A DNA stretch of 43,958 nt, taken from an uncultured Eubacterium sp. Lineage in GTDB: Bacteria; Bacillota; Clostridia; Lachnospirales; Lachnospiraceae. How positions within the stretch are numbered: the stretch's first letter is position 1; each line of letters begins with the position of its first letter. Made by a program: the position numbers and the translations under genes. Positions 8,421-17,065 of this stretch are shown here, in pieces. The stretch covers positions 1 through 43,958 of the forward strand of contig CAMEVC010000020.1 of the NCBI GenBank assembly GCA_945939115.1, written 5' to 3'. Below the pieces are notes generated by a model. The model was given only the letters and a program-made list of their open reading frames with translations, was not told the origin of the DNA and searched no databases.

Positions 8421-9107
8421 ATGACAAGAAAAAAGAAGCTCCTCATCTGTTGCATTATTCTGGCAGTTGTTCTTATTATATTCATGCGACCAAGACATAT
8501 CCGAATTGATATTTCAAGCATTGATGACTTCAATGTAATGAGAGAAGGATATAGTATTGCAATGACAGATGAAGAGAAATCCGAAATAATCGATATGGTT
8601 GAAGGTACTACTATAATACCATGGTTATTTCCACCTTCCTCGGGCTGGACATATAAGGTAATGTATACAGGAAACAACAATCGCACTCATAGTGTTATAT
8701 TGTTAGGTGGTAAAATTACATACGATAATATATCATATCTTCCAATCGGCAGTAATTCAGAAAAGATAATTAATCGTCTGGATGAAATATATAGGAGTAA
8801 ACTTGTAACGGTACAGATTACAAACGCCAGCCAGATAACAATAATTAATGAAACTAATGGCAGGGAAGTTACCCTTGAAGGCAGACAGCTTTCTGAATTA
8901 ACAGATGCTTTGTCATATATACCATCTCGTCCTATTACATCGGATAACAATGATAATACGGTATGCCGGTTGCAGGTTAAATACGAAAATGGCTCTATTG
9001 AGGAACTTCCCATTATGCAATCAGGAACAATTCTGTATAAAGGGCAATATATGTTACTCAATTCATATGCAGCAGAATTAATTGAATCAACAGTTGGAAA
9101 ATACTGA
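8421..9107 (+). CDS. Single-pass membrane protein of unknown function
   Basis: This 228-aa protein is not recognised. A basic N-terminus (MTRKKK) and one hydrophobic segment (about residues 6-21) form an N-terminal anchor. The remainder is polar, beta-prone and free of cysteine clusters, so it is probably extracytoplasmic. The start at 8421 is chosen because GAGGGGG lies 6 nt upstream; an ATG at 8406 overlaps that ribosome site. It lies just behind the PilZ gene and before a strong bidirectional hairpin, so the two are likely co-transcribed. A role in surface c-di-GMP output would be only a guess. Confidence 0.75.
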   Translation: MTRKKKLLICCIILAVVLIIFMRPRHIRIDISSIDDFNVMREGYSIAMTDEEKSEIIDMVEGTTIIPWLFPPSSGWTYKVMYTGNNNRTHSVILLGGKITYDNISYLPIGSNSEKIINRLDEIYRSKLVTVQITNASQITIINETNGREVTLEGRQLSELTDALSYIPSRPITSDNNDNTVCRLQVKYENGSIEELPIMQSGTILYKGQYMLLNSYAAELIESTVGKY

Positions 9108-9121
9108 TATCTACCGGACAG

Positions 9122-9168
9122 AAAAGCAGCCAGAGTTGTAACACCTAGTTACTTCCCTGACTGCTTTT
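9122..9168. terminator. Bidirectional intrinsic terminator
   Basis: AAAAGCAG (9122-9129) pairs with CTGCTTTT (9161-9168), with an inner GTAAC/GTTAC helix. A-tract and T-tract flanks serve both the membrane-protein gene (plus) and the GH28 gene (minus) that converge here. Confidence 0.75.
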
Positions 9169-9200
9169 ACTATTAACAAAATGATTATCCCTATTATTCA

Positions 9201-10577
9201 TCATGACATGGCATATACCGTGTCCTCATTTATAACTGAATCTCCGTCAATTCTGTTTTCTTTAGCTGCAACAAATGTAGAAGCTTTTATATGCACATCA
9301 GAAATTGTCTCCGGCATATCCTTCAGAGGTTCAATCACAAGTGCCTCCTTAGCTCCAAAGCAGTGAATTCCCTCAAAATTCAGATTCTTAAAGTACGGAA
9401 TATCCTCTTTGTCAACACCCTTTATCTCTTCATCCCTGTTAAGAGAATTGAGAACATAAGACATTGTAAGTATTATAGCCTGTTCCTTAATATCTGTCAT
9501 GTTGATATTTCTTACTGTGATACCTTCTACCACACCGCCTCTGCCAAGTGCGCTCTTCATTCTTATGCCAACATCTGTTCCTAAGAATGTACAATTCTCA
9601 ACAAGTACATTTCTTACGCCCCGGCTCATCTCACTTCCGATAACAAACCCGCCGTGGCCTTTATTTACAACACAATCATGAATATATACATTTTCACAAG
9701 GTCCCTCAATCTGCCTTGCAACAGCATTTTTACCTGACTTCAGACATATTGCATCATCACCTGTCTCAAATGTACAGTTGTGAATATGAACCTTATTGCA
9801 GGATTCAACATCGATTCCGTCACCATTCTGCGCATAGTACGGATTACTTACTTTAACATTTCTTACTGTGAGGTCTGTACAGAAAAACGGATGAATATTC
9901 CATGCCGGTGAATTCATAAATGTCACGCCATCAAGCAGTACACTCTTGCAATGCCTTAAACTGACCATGACAGGTCTGTAGAAATCATAGTACTCCTTAG
10001 CTCTCTCCAATGCATTTTCCGCATTGAGCTGTATATTCTTTTCGTTACCCTTAAATGCACTCTCTGACGGCATCCAGATTCCACCCTCTTTAGTATCAAT
10101 GGTGTACCGGCTCTTTTCCATAAGCGCGTCCCACTGTCTTCCGGTTGTCTTAAACTGCTTAACCGGGCGCCAGAGTTCTCCGCTTCCATCTATTATTCCT
10201 TCACCTGTAATGCCAATATTAATCGCATTCTCTGCTGTAATTGGAGATTTTGCCCTTATACATTCCTGTCCCTCATAATTGGTAATTATGAGAGGATACT
10301 GGTCAATATCCTTTGAAAACTTCAGAATGGCATTCTTCTCAATCCTGAGTTCAACATCACTCTTAATCTCAATTGGAGCAGTAAACCAGATTCCCTCCGG
10401 TATAACAACTGTTCCGCCGCCCTTTTCTGAAATGTAGTTGATTGCCCTGTTAATGGCATCTGCATTGTTATCGGCATCTTTAATAGTATAACAATATGGT
10501 CTTGCACCATAGTTATTAACATAAACTACCCTGTCAACAAAAGCCGGCAGTTTAACATCAAAATCAACCTTTTTCAT
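9201..10577 (-). CDS. Glycoside hydrolase family 28, cytosolic polygalacturonase-like
   Basis: This is a 458-aa parallel beta-helix enzyme of the pectin-cleaving GH28 family. Catalytic motifs are NGDGIDVESC (Asp253/Asp256), TGDDAICLKSGK (Asp274-Asp275), GHGGFVIGSE (His308) and GIRMKS (Arg339, Lys341). The N-terminus (MKKVDFDVKLPAF) has no signal peptide, so it should act inside the cell on imported galacturonate oligomers, as expected for an exo-acting enzyme. AAGGAG lies 7 nt before the ATG. It starts only 24 nt after gatB and has no visible promoter of its own, so it may be the tail of the T-box-controlled operon. Specificity for rhamnogalacturonan versus homogalacturonan is not resolved. 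Confidence 0.9.
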   Translation of the reverse strand: MKKVDFDVKLPAFVDRVVYVNNYGARPYCYTIKDADNNADAINRAINYISEKGGGTVVIPEGIWFTAPIEIKSDVELRIEKNAILKFSKDIDQYPLIITNYEGQECIRAKSPITAENAINIGITGEGIIDGSGELWRPVKQFKTTGRQWDALMEKSRYTIDTKEGGIWMPSESAFKGNEKNIQLNAENALERAKEYYDFYRPVMVSLRHCKSVLLDGVTFMNSPAWNIHPFFCTDLTVRNVKVSNPYYAQNGDGIDVESCNKVHIHNCTFETGDDAICLKSGKNAVARQIEGPCENVYIHDCVVNKGHGGFVIGSEMSRGVRNVLVENCTFLGTDVGIRMKSALGRGGVVEGITVRNINMTDIKEQAIILTMSYVLNSLNRDEEIKGVDKEDIPYFKNLNFEGIHCFGAKEALVIEPLKDMPETISDVHIKASTFVAAKENRIDGDSVINEDTVYAMS

Positions 10578-10601
10578 GACATATCTCCTTCGCAGTATAT
10601 T

Positions 10602-12038
10602 TTACTTGTTAAGAAGCTCCTTTAACAAACTGTTTACCATTCCCGGATTAGCCTTTCCCTGCATTGCTTTCATTGTCTGTCCCACAAGGAATCCAATGGC
10701 TTTCTCCTTACCGGCTTTATAATCTGCAACTGACTGTGGATTCTCTGCAATAACTTTCTCAACAGTGGCCTTTAAAGCGCCCTCATCATTAACCTGCTTC
10801 AAGCCCTTCTCTTCAACATATCTGTCGACATCAATATCTTCATCAAATATTGCCTCAAATACCTGCTTTGCAGCATTACTGTTAATTGTTCCCGCATCAG
10901 CAAGCTCAATAATCTTAGCAAGACTTTCCGGTTTAAATGTAATATCCTCCGGGTCCATCTCCTTCTCCTTAAGGATTCTCATAGTCTCTGCGATAAGCCA
11001 GTTAGATACTTTCTTTGGCTTGTTGCAGATTGCAGTTGTAGCCTCAAATATATCAGCCAGCTTCTTGCAGTCTGTAATCATATTAATGTCATAGTCAGGA
11101 ATTCCAAATTCTTCCTTATAGCGCTTCATTTTCTCTTCCTTGAACTCAGGCTGCTTAGCCTTCAACTGTTCAAGCCACTCATCGCTTATATGAATTGGAA
11201 CAAGGTCAGGATCCGGGAAATATCTGTAATCCTGTGCATCCTCCTTAGAACGCATAGCATATGAATACTCCTTATCATCGTTCCATCTTCTTGTCTCCTG
11301 TACCACCTTATCACCAGCTTCGATAATATCAATCTGTCTTGCAGTCTCAGCCTTGATAGCTCTCTCAATAGCGGCAAAAGAATTAAGGTTTTTAGTCTCT
11401 GTTCTTGTGCCAAACTCACTTGAGCCGCGCTCTCTCACTGATAAATTGACATCTGCTCTCATAGAGCCTTCCTGAAGCTTACAGTCTGAAGCACCAAGAT
11501 ACTGGATAATATTTCTAAGTTTAGTAAGGTAAGCGATTACCTCCTCCGCAGAACGCATATCCGGCTCTGAAACAATCTCAATAAGTGGAACTCCGGAACG
11601 GTTAAAGTCAACAAATGAAACTCCTTCCCACTCATCATGTATAAGCTTTCCGGCATCTTCCTCCATATGAATCTCATGGATTCTTATAGATTTCTCTGTA
11701 CCATCCTCTAACTTTACATCAACATGTCCATTGCGGCATATTGGAAGATAGAGCTGGGAAATCTGATAGTTCTGCGGATTATCAGGATAGAAATAATTCT
11801 TCCTGTCAAACTTGCAGTCCTGTGTGATAGTACAATTAGTTGCAAGTCCCACTGCTGCCGCATACTCTACCACCTTCTTATTAAGAACAGGAAGTGAACC
11901 CGGCATACCTGTACACACCGGGCATGTATGAGAATTAGGAGCTCCGCCAAACTCTGTTGAGCATCCGCAGAAAATCTTTGTCTTAGTAGCCAGTTCAACA
12001 TGAACCTCAAGTCCAATTACAACTTCATAATCATTCAT
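10602..12038 (-). CDS. gatB: Asp-tRNA(Asn)/Glu-tRNA(Gln) amidotransferase subunit B
   Basis: This 478-aa subunit of GatCAB binds the misacylated tRNA and phosphorylates the attached Asp or Glu before amidation. Family signatures include YEVVIGLEVHVEL, the zinc-site region FCGCSTEFGG...HTCPVC, and LQEGSMRADVNLSVR. The C-terminal YqeY-like tail ends GKANPGMVNSLLKELLNK. GGAGG lies 7 nt before the ATG, 15 nt after gatA stops. It is the last translation gene of the aspS-gatC-gatA-gatB operon. Confidence 0.97.
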   Translation of the reverse strand: MNDYEVVIGLEVHVELATKTKIFCGCSTEFGGAPNSHTCPVCTGMPGSLPVLNKKVVEYAAAVGLATNCTITQDCKFDRKNYFYPDNPQNYQISQLYLPICRNGHVDVKLEDGTEKSIRIHEIHMEEDAGKLIHDEWEGVSFVDFNRSGVPLIEIVSEPDMRSAEEVIAYLTKLRNIIQYLGASDCKLQEGSMRADVNLSVRERGSSEFGTRTETKNLNSFAAIERAIKAETARQIDIIEAGDKVVQETRRWNDDKEYSYAMRSKEDAQDYRYFPDPDLVPIHISDEWLEQLKAKQPEFKEEKMKRYKEEFGIPDYDINMITDCKKLADIFEATTAICNKPKKVSNWLIAETMRILKEKEMDPEDITFKPESLAKIIELADAGTINSNAAKQVFEAIFDEDIDVDRYVEEKGLKQVNDEGALKATVEKVIAENPQSVADYKAGKEKAIGFLVGQTMKAMQGKANPGMVNSLLKELLNK

Positions 12039-12053
12039 ACTAACGCCTCCCTC

Positions 12054-13499
12054 CTATTCAAATCTACCGCGAGCCTGTTCATAAGCAAAACCTGCACGGA
12101 TAATATTATTCTCTTTAAAGCAGTCACCGATAAGCTGCAGACCAATCGGAAGTCCCTTCTTATCCTTACCGCATGGGATACTAAGTCCCGGAAGACCTGC
12201 AAGATTAACAGAGATAGTGTAGATATCTCCGAGGTACATCTTGATTGGGTCTGAAAGTGAAGAACCAAGCTTAGGAGCTGTGGTTGGCGCAACCGGTCCA
12301 AGAATCACATCGTATTTTGCAAATGCATCGTCAAATGCTTTCTTAATAAGTGCCTTAACTCTAAGAGCCTTAAGGTAATAAGCATCATAGTAACCTGAAC
12401 TTAATACAAAGGAACCAAGCATGATTCTTCTCTTAACTTCTGGGCCAAAGCCTTCTGAACGGGTCTTCTTGTACATGTTGTGAAGTCCCTCATACTCTTT
12501 TGTTCTATATCCGTATTTTACACCATCAAAACGCTCAAGGTTAGAACTTGCCTCTGCTGCAGCAATTGTATAGTAAGTTGGGATTGCATATTCAACAAGG
12601 CTTAAATCAAACTCCTCTACGATGGCACCTTTGCTCTCTAATACCCTGGCAGCCGCAAGAACAGCTTCCTTAACCTCTGTATCAAGCCCCTCTCCAAAGT
12701 AGTCTCTCGGAATACCTATTCTCATTCCCTTAACGTCATCTACTAATGCCTTTGTAAATGCGGTGTCATCTCTCTTTATAGATGTAGAATCCTTGTCATC
12801 CTTTCCTGCAATAGCTTCCATGATTGTTGCACAGTCAGTGACATCCTTACATAAAGGTCCAATCTGATCAAGAGATGAACCATATGCCACAAGACCGAAA
12901 CGAGAAACAGTTCCATATGTTGGCTTTAAACCTACAACTCCACAGTATGATGCAGGCTGTCTGATTGAACCGCCTGTATCAGAGCCGAGTGCTGCAAAAC
13001 ACTCATTAGCTGCAACTGCGGCCGCTGAGCCGCCTGACGAACCACCAGGTACATGTTCCGGATTGCGCGGATTCTTTGTCGCTCCAAATGCACTTGTCTC
13101 TGTAGTTGAACCCATGGCAAACTCATCCATGTTAGTCTTTCCTATAATGACTGCTCCTGCCTTCTTTAGTCTTTCTACGGCATCTGCCGTATATGTCGGT
13201 ATGAAATTACCAAGTATCTTAGATGAACATGTAGTAAGCATGCCCTCTGTACACATATTATCCTTGATTGCAAATGGCACACCTGCCAGAGAGCCAGTGA
13301 GCTTTCCTGCCTTAATATCCTCATCAGCTTTCTTAGCCGCCGCAAGTGCCCTCTCCTTATCAAATGTAACATAGCAGTTAAGTTCATCTTCAGACTTCTC
13401 AATCTGCTCTATTACTGCTTCCATAGCCTCTGTTGCTGTTGTTTCACCAGCTTTAATCTTAGCTGCTAACTCCACAGCCGTATAATCTAATAAACTCAT
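12054..13499 (-). CDS. gatA: Asp-tRNA(Asn)/Glu-tRNA(Gln) amidotransferase subunit A
   Basis: This 481-aa amidase-signature glutaminase subunit releases ammonia from glutamine for the GatB site. The Ser-cisSer-Lys catalytic set is visible in VPFAIKDNM (Lys), PGGSSGGSAAAVA (cis-Ser) and GSDTGGSIRQPAS (nucleophile Ser). AAAGGA precedes the ATG. gatC lies 12 nt upstream and gatB 15 nt downstream. Length and motifs are normal for the family. Confidence 0.97.
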   Translation of the reverse strand: MSLLDYTAVELAAKIKAGETTATEAMEAVIEQIEKSEDELNCYVTFDKERALAAAKKADEDIKAGKLTGSLAGVPFAIKDNMCTEGMLTTCSSKILGNFIPTYTADAVERLKKAGAVIIGKTNMDEFAMGSTTETSAFGATKNPRNPEHVPGGSSGGSAAAVAANECFAALGSDTGGSIRQPASYCGVVGLKPTYGTVSRFGLVAYGSSLDQIGPLCKDVTDCATIMEAIAGKDDKDSTSIKRDDTAFTKALVDDVKGMRIGIPRDYFGEGLDTEVKEAVLAAARVLESKGAIVEEFDLSLVEYAIPTYYTIAAAEASSNLERFDGVKYGYRTKEYEGLHNMYKKTRSEGFGPEVKRRIMLGSFVLSSGYYDAYYLKALRVKALIKKAFDDAFAKYDVILGPVAPTTAPKLGSSLSDPIKMYLGDIYTISVNLAGLPGLSIPCGKDKKGLPIGLQLIGDCFKENNIIRAGFAYEQARGRFE

Positions 13500-13511
13500 A
13501 TGCTGTCCTTT

Positions 13512-13808
13512 CTATGACTCAACAGTTTTAGGTACGATAAATCCTGACTCGTTATTCTCCGGTGCATTGGCAAGAGTAGCCTCTCTTCCGTCACCATTAG
13601 TAACAATATCTTCTCTCATTACATTGTTAACAGGGAATACATGTGACATAGGTTCAACCCCTGTTGTATCAAGCTCTCCGAGCTTATCAATATAATCGAG
13701 CATGCTCGCCATATCCTTCTTGGCTGCTTCTTTCTCGTCCTCAGAGAGTTCAAGCTTTGCAAGGATGCCTACATACTCAATTGTCTCATCACTAATTACA
13801 TTAGCCAT
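13512..13808 (-). CDS. gatC: Asp-tRNA(Asn)/Glu-tRNA(Gln) amidotransferase subunit C
   Basis: This 98-aa small subunit wraps the GatA/GatB interface and stabilises the complex. It shows the family pattern: VEYVGILAKLELSEDEKE-like N-terminus (here ETIEYVGILAKLELSEDE), then LDYIDKLGELDTTGVEPMSH and VMREDIV. It sits 15 nt after aspS and 12 nt before gatA, with AAAGGAG upstream. Confidence 0.95.
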   Translation of the reverse strand: MANVISDETIEYVGILAKLELSEDEKEAAKKDMASMLDYIDKLGELDTTGVEPMSHVFPVNNVMREDIVTNGDGREATLANAPENNESGFIVPKTVES

Positions 13809-13823
13809 GTGCGTCTCCTTTCA

Positions 13824-15569
13824 CTAATCCCTAACCTTAATGTGAACCTCTCTAAGCTGCTGCTCTGTTACTTCGTTAGGTGCACCACACATAAGGTCCT
13901 GTGCTGTTCCACTCATTGGGAACGGTATAATCTCACGGATGTTTTCCTCATTTCTTAAGAGCATAATCATACGGTCTACTCCTGGTGCCATTCCTGCGTG
14001 TGGTGGTGCTCCAAACTGGAATGCATTGTATAATGCTCCGAACTTAGCCTTTAATACTTCTTCATCATATCCTGCAATTTCAAATGCCTTAACCATAATC
14101 TGCATGTCATGGTTACGAACAGCACCTGAAGATAACTCTACTCCATTGCAGACAATATCATACTGGTAAGCAAGGATATCAAGCGGATCCTTTGTATTGA
14201 GCGCCTCTAAGCCACCCTGTGGCATTGAAAACGGATTATGTGTAAATCCAATCTTCTTAGTCTCAGGATCTCTCTCAAACATTGGGAAATCATTAACATA
14301 ACAGAATCTGTATGCTTTTTTCTCTATTAAATCAAGCTTCTCACCAAGCTCAGTTCTTATCTGACCTGCAAAGAATGCTGCCCTGTCTTCCTTGTCAGCG
14401 ATAAAGAAGATAGTGTCACCTGCCTGAAGGCCTGCAAGTTCTCTAATCTCCCCCTTTAATTCATCCGGAATAAACTTATCGATTGGTCCCTTATATGAAA
14501 GGTCATCTAATACTTCAAGATAACCAAGTCCGCCCATGCCTATACCTGTTGCGAACTTGAGAAGCTTCTCATGCTGTCCCTTTGAAAGCTTTGCATGTAC
14601 ATTGATTGCTCTTACAGTCTTATTCTGGAATGGCTTGAATGTACATTTGTTAAAGAACTCTGAAAGGTCTATAATTCTAAGCGGATTGCGGAGATCTGGT
14701 TTATCTGAACCAAACTCAAGCATAGCCTGCTTATAGCTGATTATCGGATAAGGAGCCTGTGTTACCTCATATCCTTCTGGTGCAAACTTAGCAAATGTTT
14801 CTGTGAGAACCTCCTCACCGATTCTGAATACATCTTCCTGTGTTGCAAAGCTCATCTCAAAGTCTAACTGATAGAACTCTCCCGGTGAACGGTCTGCTCT
14901 TGCATCCTCGTCCCTGAAACAAGGTGCAATCTGGAAATACTTGTCAAACCCTGAAACCATAAGCAGCTGCTTATACTGCTGTGGAGCCTGTGGAAGTGCA
15001 TAGAATTTGCCCTTATATTTTCTTGATGGAACAATATAATCTCTTGCTCCCTCCGGTGATGATGCACACAGGATTGGAGTCTGTATTTCAAGGAATCCCA
15101 TATCTGTCATCTTCTGACGAAGGAATGCGATAACCTTAGATCTGAAAATCATATTATCCTTAACCTTCTGGTTTCTTAAATCTAAATATCTATACTTAAG
15201 ACGAACATCCTCTCTTACTTCCTTGGATGTCTGAACCTCAAAAGGAAGCTGCTGGTAAACCTGACCGAGAATTGTAATCTTCTTTGCCTCAAGTTCAATT
15301 GTTCCTGAAGGAATCTTTGGATTATAAGTTTCCTCATCTCTCTGCTCCATAATTCCTTCTATCGCAATACACTCCTCCTTGTGAATTCCATCAAGAAGAG
15401 TTGTATCACGAAGTACAACCTGAAGCACTCCATACATATCTCTTAAGTCAATAAATGAAACGCCTCCGTGGTCACGGATATTCTCTACCCATCCAGCAAC
15501 CTTTAATTCCTTACCGATGAAACTTTCGTTGATTTCACCTAAGTTCACATCTCTGTACATGTTTGACAT
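13824..15569 (-). CDS. aspS: Aspartyl-tRNA synthetase, bacterial type
   Basis: This 581-aa class-II synthetase charges tRNA with aspartate. It has the N-terminal OB anticodon domain, motif 2 (CFRDEDARADRSPGEFYQLD), a bacterial-type GAD insert in the middle, and motif 3 (GMAPGVDRMIMLL). The start at 15569 is set by AAAGGAG 7 nt upstream. Being first in a gatCAB operon suggests a non-discriminating enzyme that also makes Asp-tRNA(Asn) for GatCAB to amidate; that is inference from context. Expression is controlled by the T-box leader just upstream. Confidence 0.96.
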   Translation of the reverse strand: MSNMYRDVNLGEINESFIGKELKVAGWVENIRDHGGVSFIDLRDMYGVLQVVLRDTTLLDGIHKEECIAIEGIMEQRDEETYNPKIPSGTIELEAKKITILGQVYQQLPFEVQTSKEVREDVRLKYRYLDLRNQKVKDNMIFRSKVIAFLRQKMTDMGFLEIQTPILCASSPEGARDYIVPSRKYKGKFYALPQAPQQYKQLLMVSGFDKYFQIAPCFRDEDARADRSPGEFYQLDFEMSFATQEDVFRIGEEVLTETFAKFAPEGYEVTQAPYPIISYKQAMLEFGSDKPDLRNPLRIIDLSEFFNKCTFKPFQNKTVRAINVHAKLSKGQHEKLLKFATGIGMGGLGYLEVLDDLSYKGPIDKFIPDELKGEIRELAGLQAGDTIFFIADKEDRAAFFAGQIRTELGEKLDLIEKKAYRFCYVNDFPMFERDPETKKIGFTHNPFSMPQGGLEALNTKDPLDILAYQYDIVCNGVELSSGAVRNHDMQIMVKAFEIAGYDEEVLKAKFGALYNAFQFGAPPHAGMAPGVDRMIMLLRNEENIREIIPFPMSGTAQDLMCGAPNEVTEQQLREVHIKVRD

Positions 15570-15593
15570 TGCAAATCTCCTTTCTTTCACGCA

Positions 15594-15880
15594 AAAAGCC
15601 CCGGAATACGAAAACCGTATCCCGGGGCGAATAAACTATAGATTGTAACCACAATCGATTATCCGCGGTACCACCCGCTTTGAAAAGTTCTAAACTTCTC
15701 ATCTCATTGCACTTAACGCGTGTAACGGAATGACCTACCCAGCCTATGGGGCTGCTCAACCATTCAACTCCAGAGCGTTCCTCTTATCAATTCCCTGCGT
15801 ATGCTTTCAGTCGGCGGCATCTCTTTCCTGTCAGGTTCCATGAAAAGAAGTCTCTTTCACAGTCTTTAAATTATTCATAT
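15594..15880 (-). promoter_or_regulatory. T-box leader of aspS-gatCAB (possible GAA/AAC specifier)
   Basis: This leader senses uncharged tRNA and decides between termination and read-through. The T-box bulge region GCGGGTGGTACCGCGG lies at 15678-15663. The terminator is a 13-bp stem (15628-15616 with 15610-15598) followed by five T. The likely specifier loop, on the 3' side of stem I, reads GGAACGCTCTGGAG. The central AAC (15779-15777) would pair with tRNA-Asn, and the overlapping GAA (15780-15778) with tRNA-Glu. GAC (Asp) is not seen at that place. The specifier call rests on pattern recognition and is less certain than the T-box itself. Confidence 0.9.
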
Positions 15881-15886
15881 AGATGA

Positions 15887-15915
15887 ATGATAACATAATG
15901 GAAATTACATTTCAA
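15887..15915 (-). promoter_or_regulatory. Promoter of the T-box operon
   Basis: Minus strand: TTGAAA (15915-15910), 17-nt spacer, TATCAT (15892-15887). Transcription should begin near 15880, at the 5' edge of T-box stem I. Confidence 0.7.
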
Positions 15916-15986
15916 GCATGGAAAATAAAAAAATTACAGTTAAAATATTATTATAATTATTGCAACGATAAAAAGGTGGTGAAGAC

Positions 15987-16958
15987 ATGAATATATTTCT
16001 TGCTGGCGATTCAATCGTACAGAACTATACGGATGAAGAATTTATTGCAGGCTGGGGGCAGTATCTGCCTTACTTCCTTAATCCTTCTGTAAATGTATAT
16101 AATCACGCCAAGGGCGGAAGAAGCTCCAGATTATTCATTAACGAGGGCAGATTTGACAATATCAAAGAGCAGATTCAGGCTGGTGATTACCTGTTTATAG
16201 AGTTTTGTCACAATGATGATTCTTCTAAAGATTATAAAAACATGTTCAACAGACTTGTTGAGCTTGGCTCACCGGATGAATCAGGTATATTCCCGGTTAT
16301 CCCCGGAGTTAAGGTTTCCAAAGATTACATTCCTCCGGAGTATATTGATGCACTTATACACGATGATTCCATACCTGATAAAGAAGCAGTACTTAACAGC
16401 GTCAGGTCTATTAATAACGCATATCCATACGATACATATTATCCATATTCCAAGGATGCATCCATGGGAAGCTATAAATGGTTTATCAAGCAGTACATAG
16501 ACATGGCAAGAGAGCATGATGCAACTCCTGTACTGGTAACTGCTCCGGCAAGAACTTTCTTTAGCGATGATGGAAGAATAATGGATGGTCCCGGACTCCA
16601 CGGAGGTAATAATTTCAGCTACATTAGAGCAATGAAACAGATTGGCGAAGAAACAGACACAGCTGTGCTCGATTTGTTCAGTTACTCTGTGAATCTTTTT
16701 GAAAAAATCGGACATAACGATATACACAGATATACTTCTATTAAGAAAGGCATCAATAAAGGAAAATGGCCTGACGACTTCTTAAAAGAACTCGCCAGGC
16801 CAGAAACTGTTTCTGAAAATACACATTTTAACAAATATGGTGCATGGCTTCTTACTAAAGGGCTTATAGACCTTATTACATCAAGCAGAAACCCCGAACT
16901 TTACAGACTTAATAATTCGCTTAAGGACACAGAATATGAGGTGATTCCACCAATATGA
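15987..16958 (+). CDS. SGNH hydrolase, rhamnogalacturonan acetylesterase-like
   Basis: This is a 323-aa SGNH/GDSL esterase without a signal peptide. Block I is FLAGDSIVQ (nucleophile Ser9), block II is HAKGGRSSRLF, block III is EFCHNDDS. Block V reads SENTHFNKYGAW, where the family normally has DxxH; Glu takes the place of the catalytic Asp while the His is kept. The overall pattern is that of pectin rhamnogalacturonan acetylesterases, which remove acetyl groups from galacturonate. AAAAGGTGG precedes the ATG. It diverges from the T-box operon whose last gene is a GH28 pectinase, supporting a role in pectin oligomer use. Confidence 0.82.
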   Translation: MNIFLAGDSIVQNYTDEEFIAGWGQYLPYFLNPSVNVYNHAKGGRSSRLFINEGRFDNIKEQIQAGDYLFIEFCHNDDSSKDYKNMFNRLVELGSPDESGIFPVIPGVKVSKDYIPPEYIDALIHDDSIPDKEAVLNSVRSINNAYPYDTYYPYSKDASMGSYKWFIKQYIDMAREHDATPVLVTAPARTFFSDDGRIMDGPGLHGGNNFSYIRAMKQIGEETDTAVLDLFSYSVNLFEKIGHNDIHRYTSIKKGINKGKWPDDFLKELARPETVSENTHFNKYGAWLLTKGLIDLITSSRNPELYRLNNSLKDTEYEVIPPI

Positions 16959-17065
16959 TACTATAATTATGCTTTATATATTCTTATTCTCACCGGTTCT
17001 CAACATCTCCAGCCAGCACAGCAGCTATTACAATCCACACACCAAAAAATCTAATCGTCCTCACA

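Noticed and set aside
9181-9681. Plus-strand frames opposite the GH28 gene
   Set aside because: They are shadows of a GH28 gene with all catalytic motifs on the minus strand.
15535-15759. 74-aa frame upstream of aspS
   Set aside because: It lies in the T-box terminator and antiterminator; no coding character.
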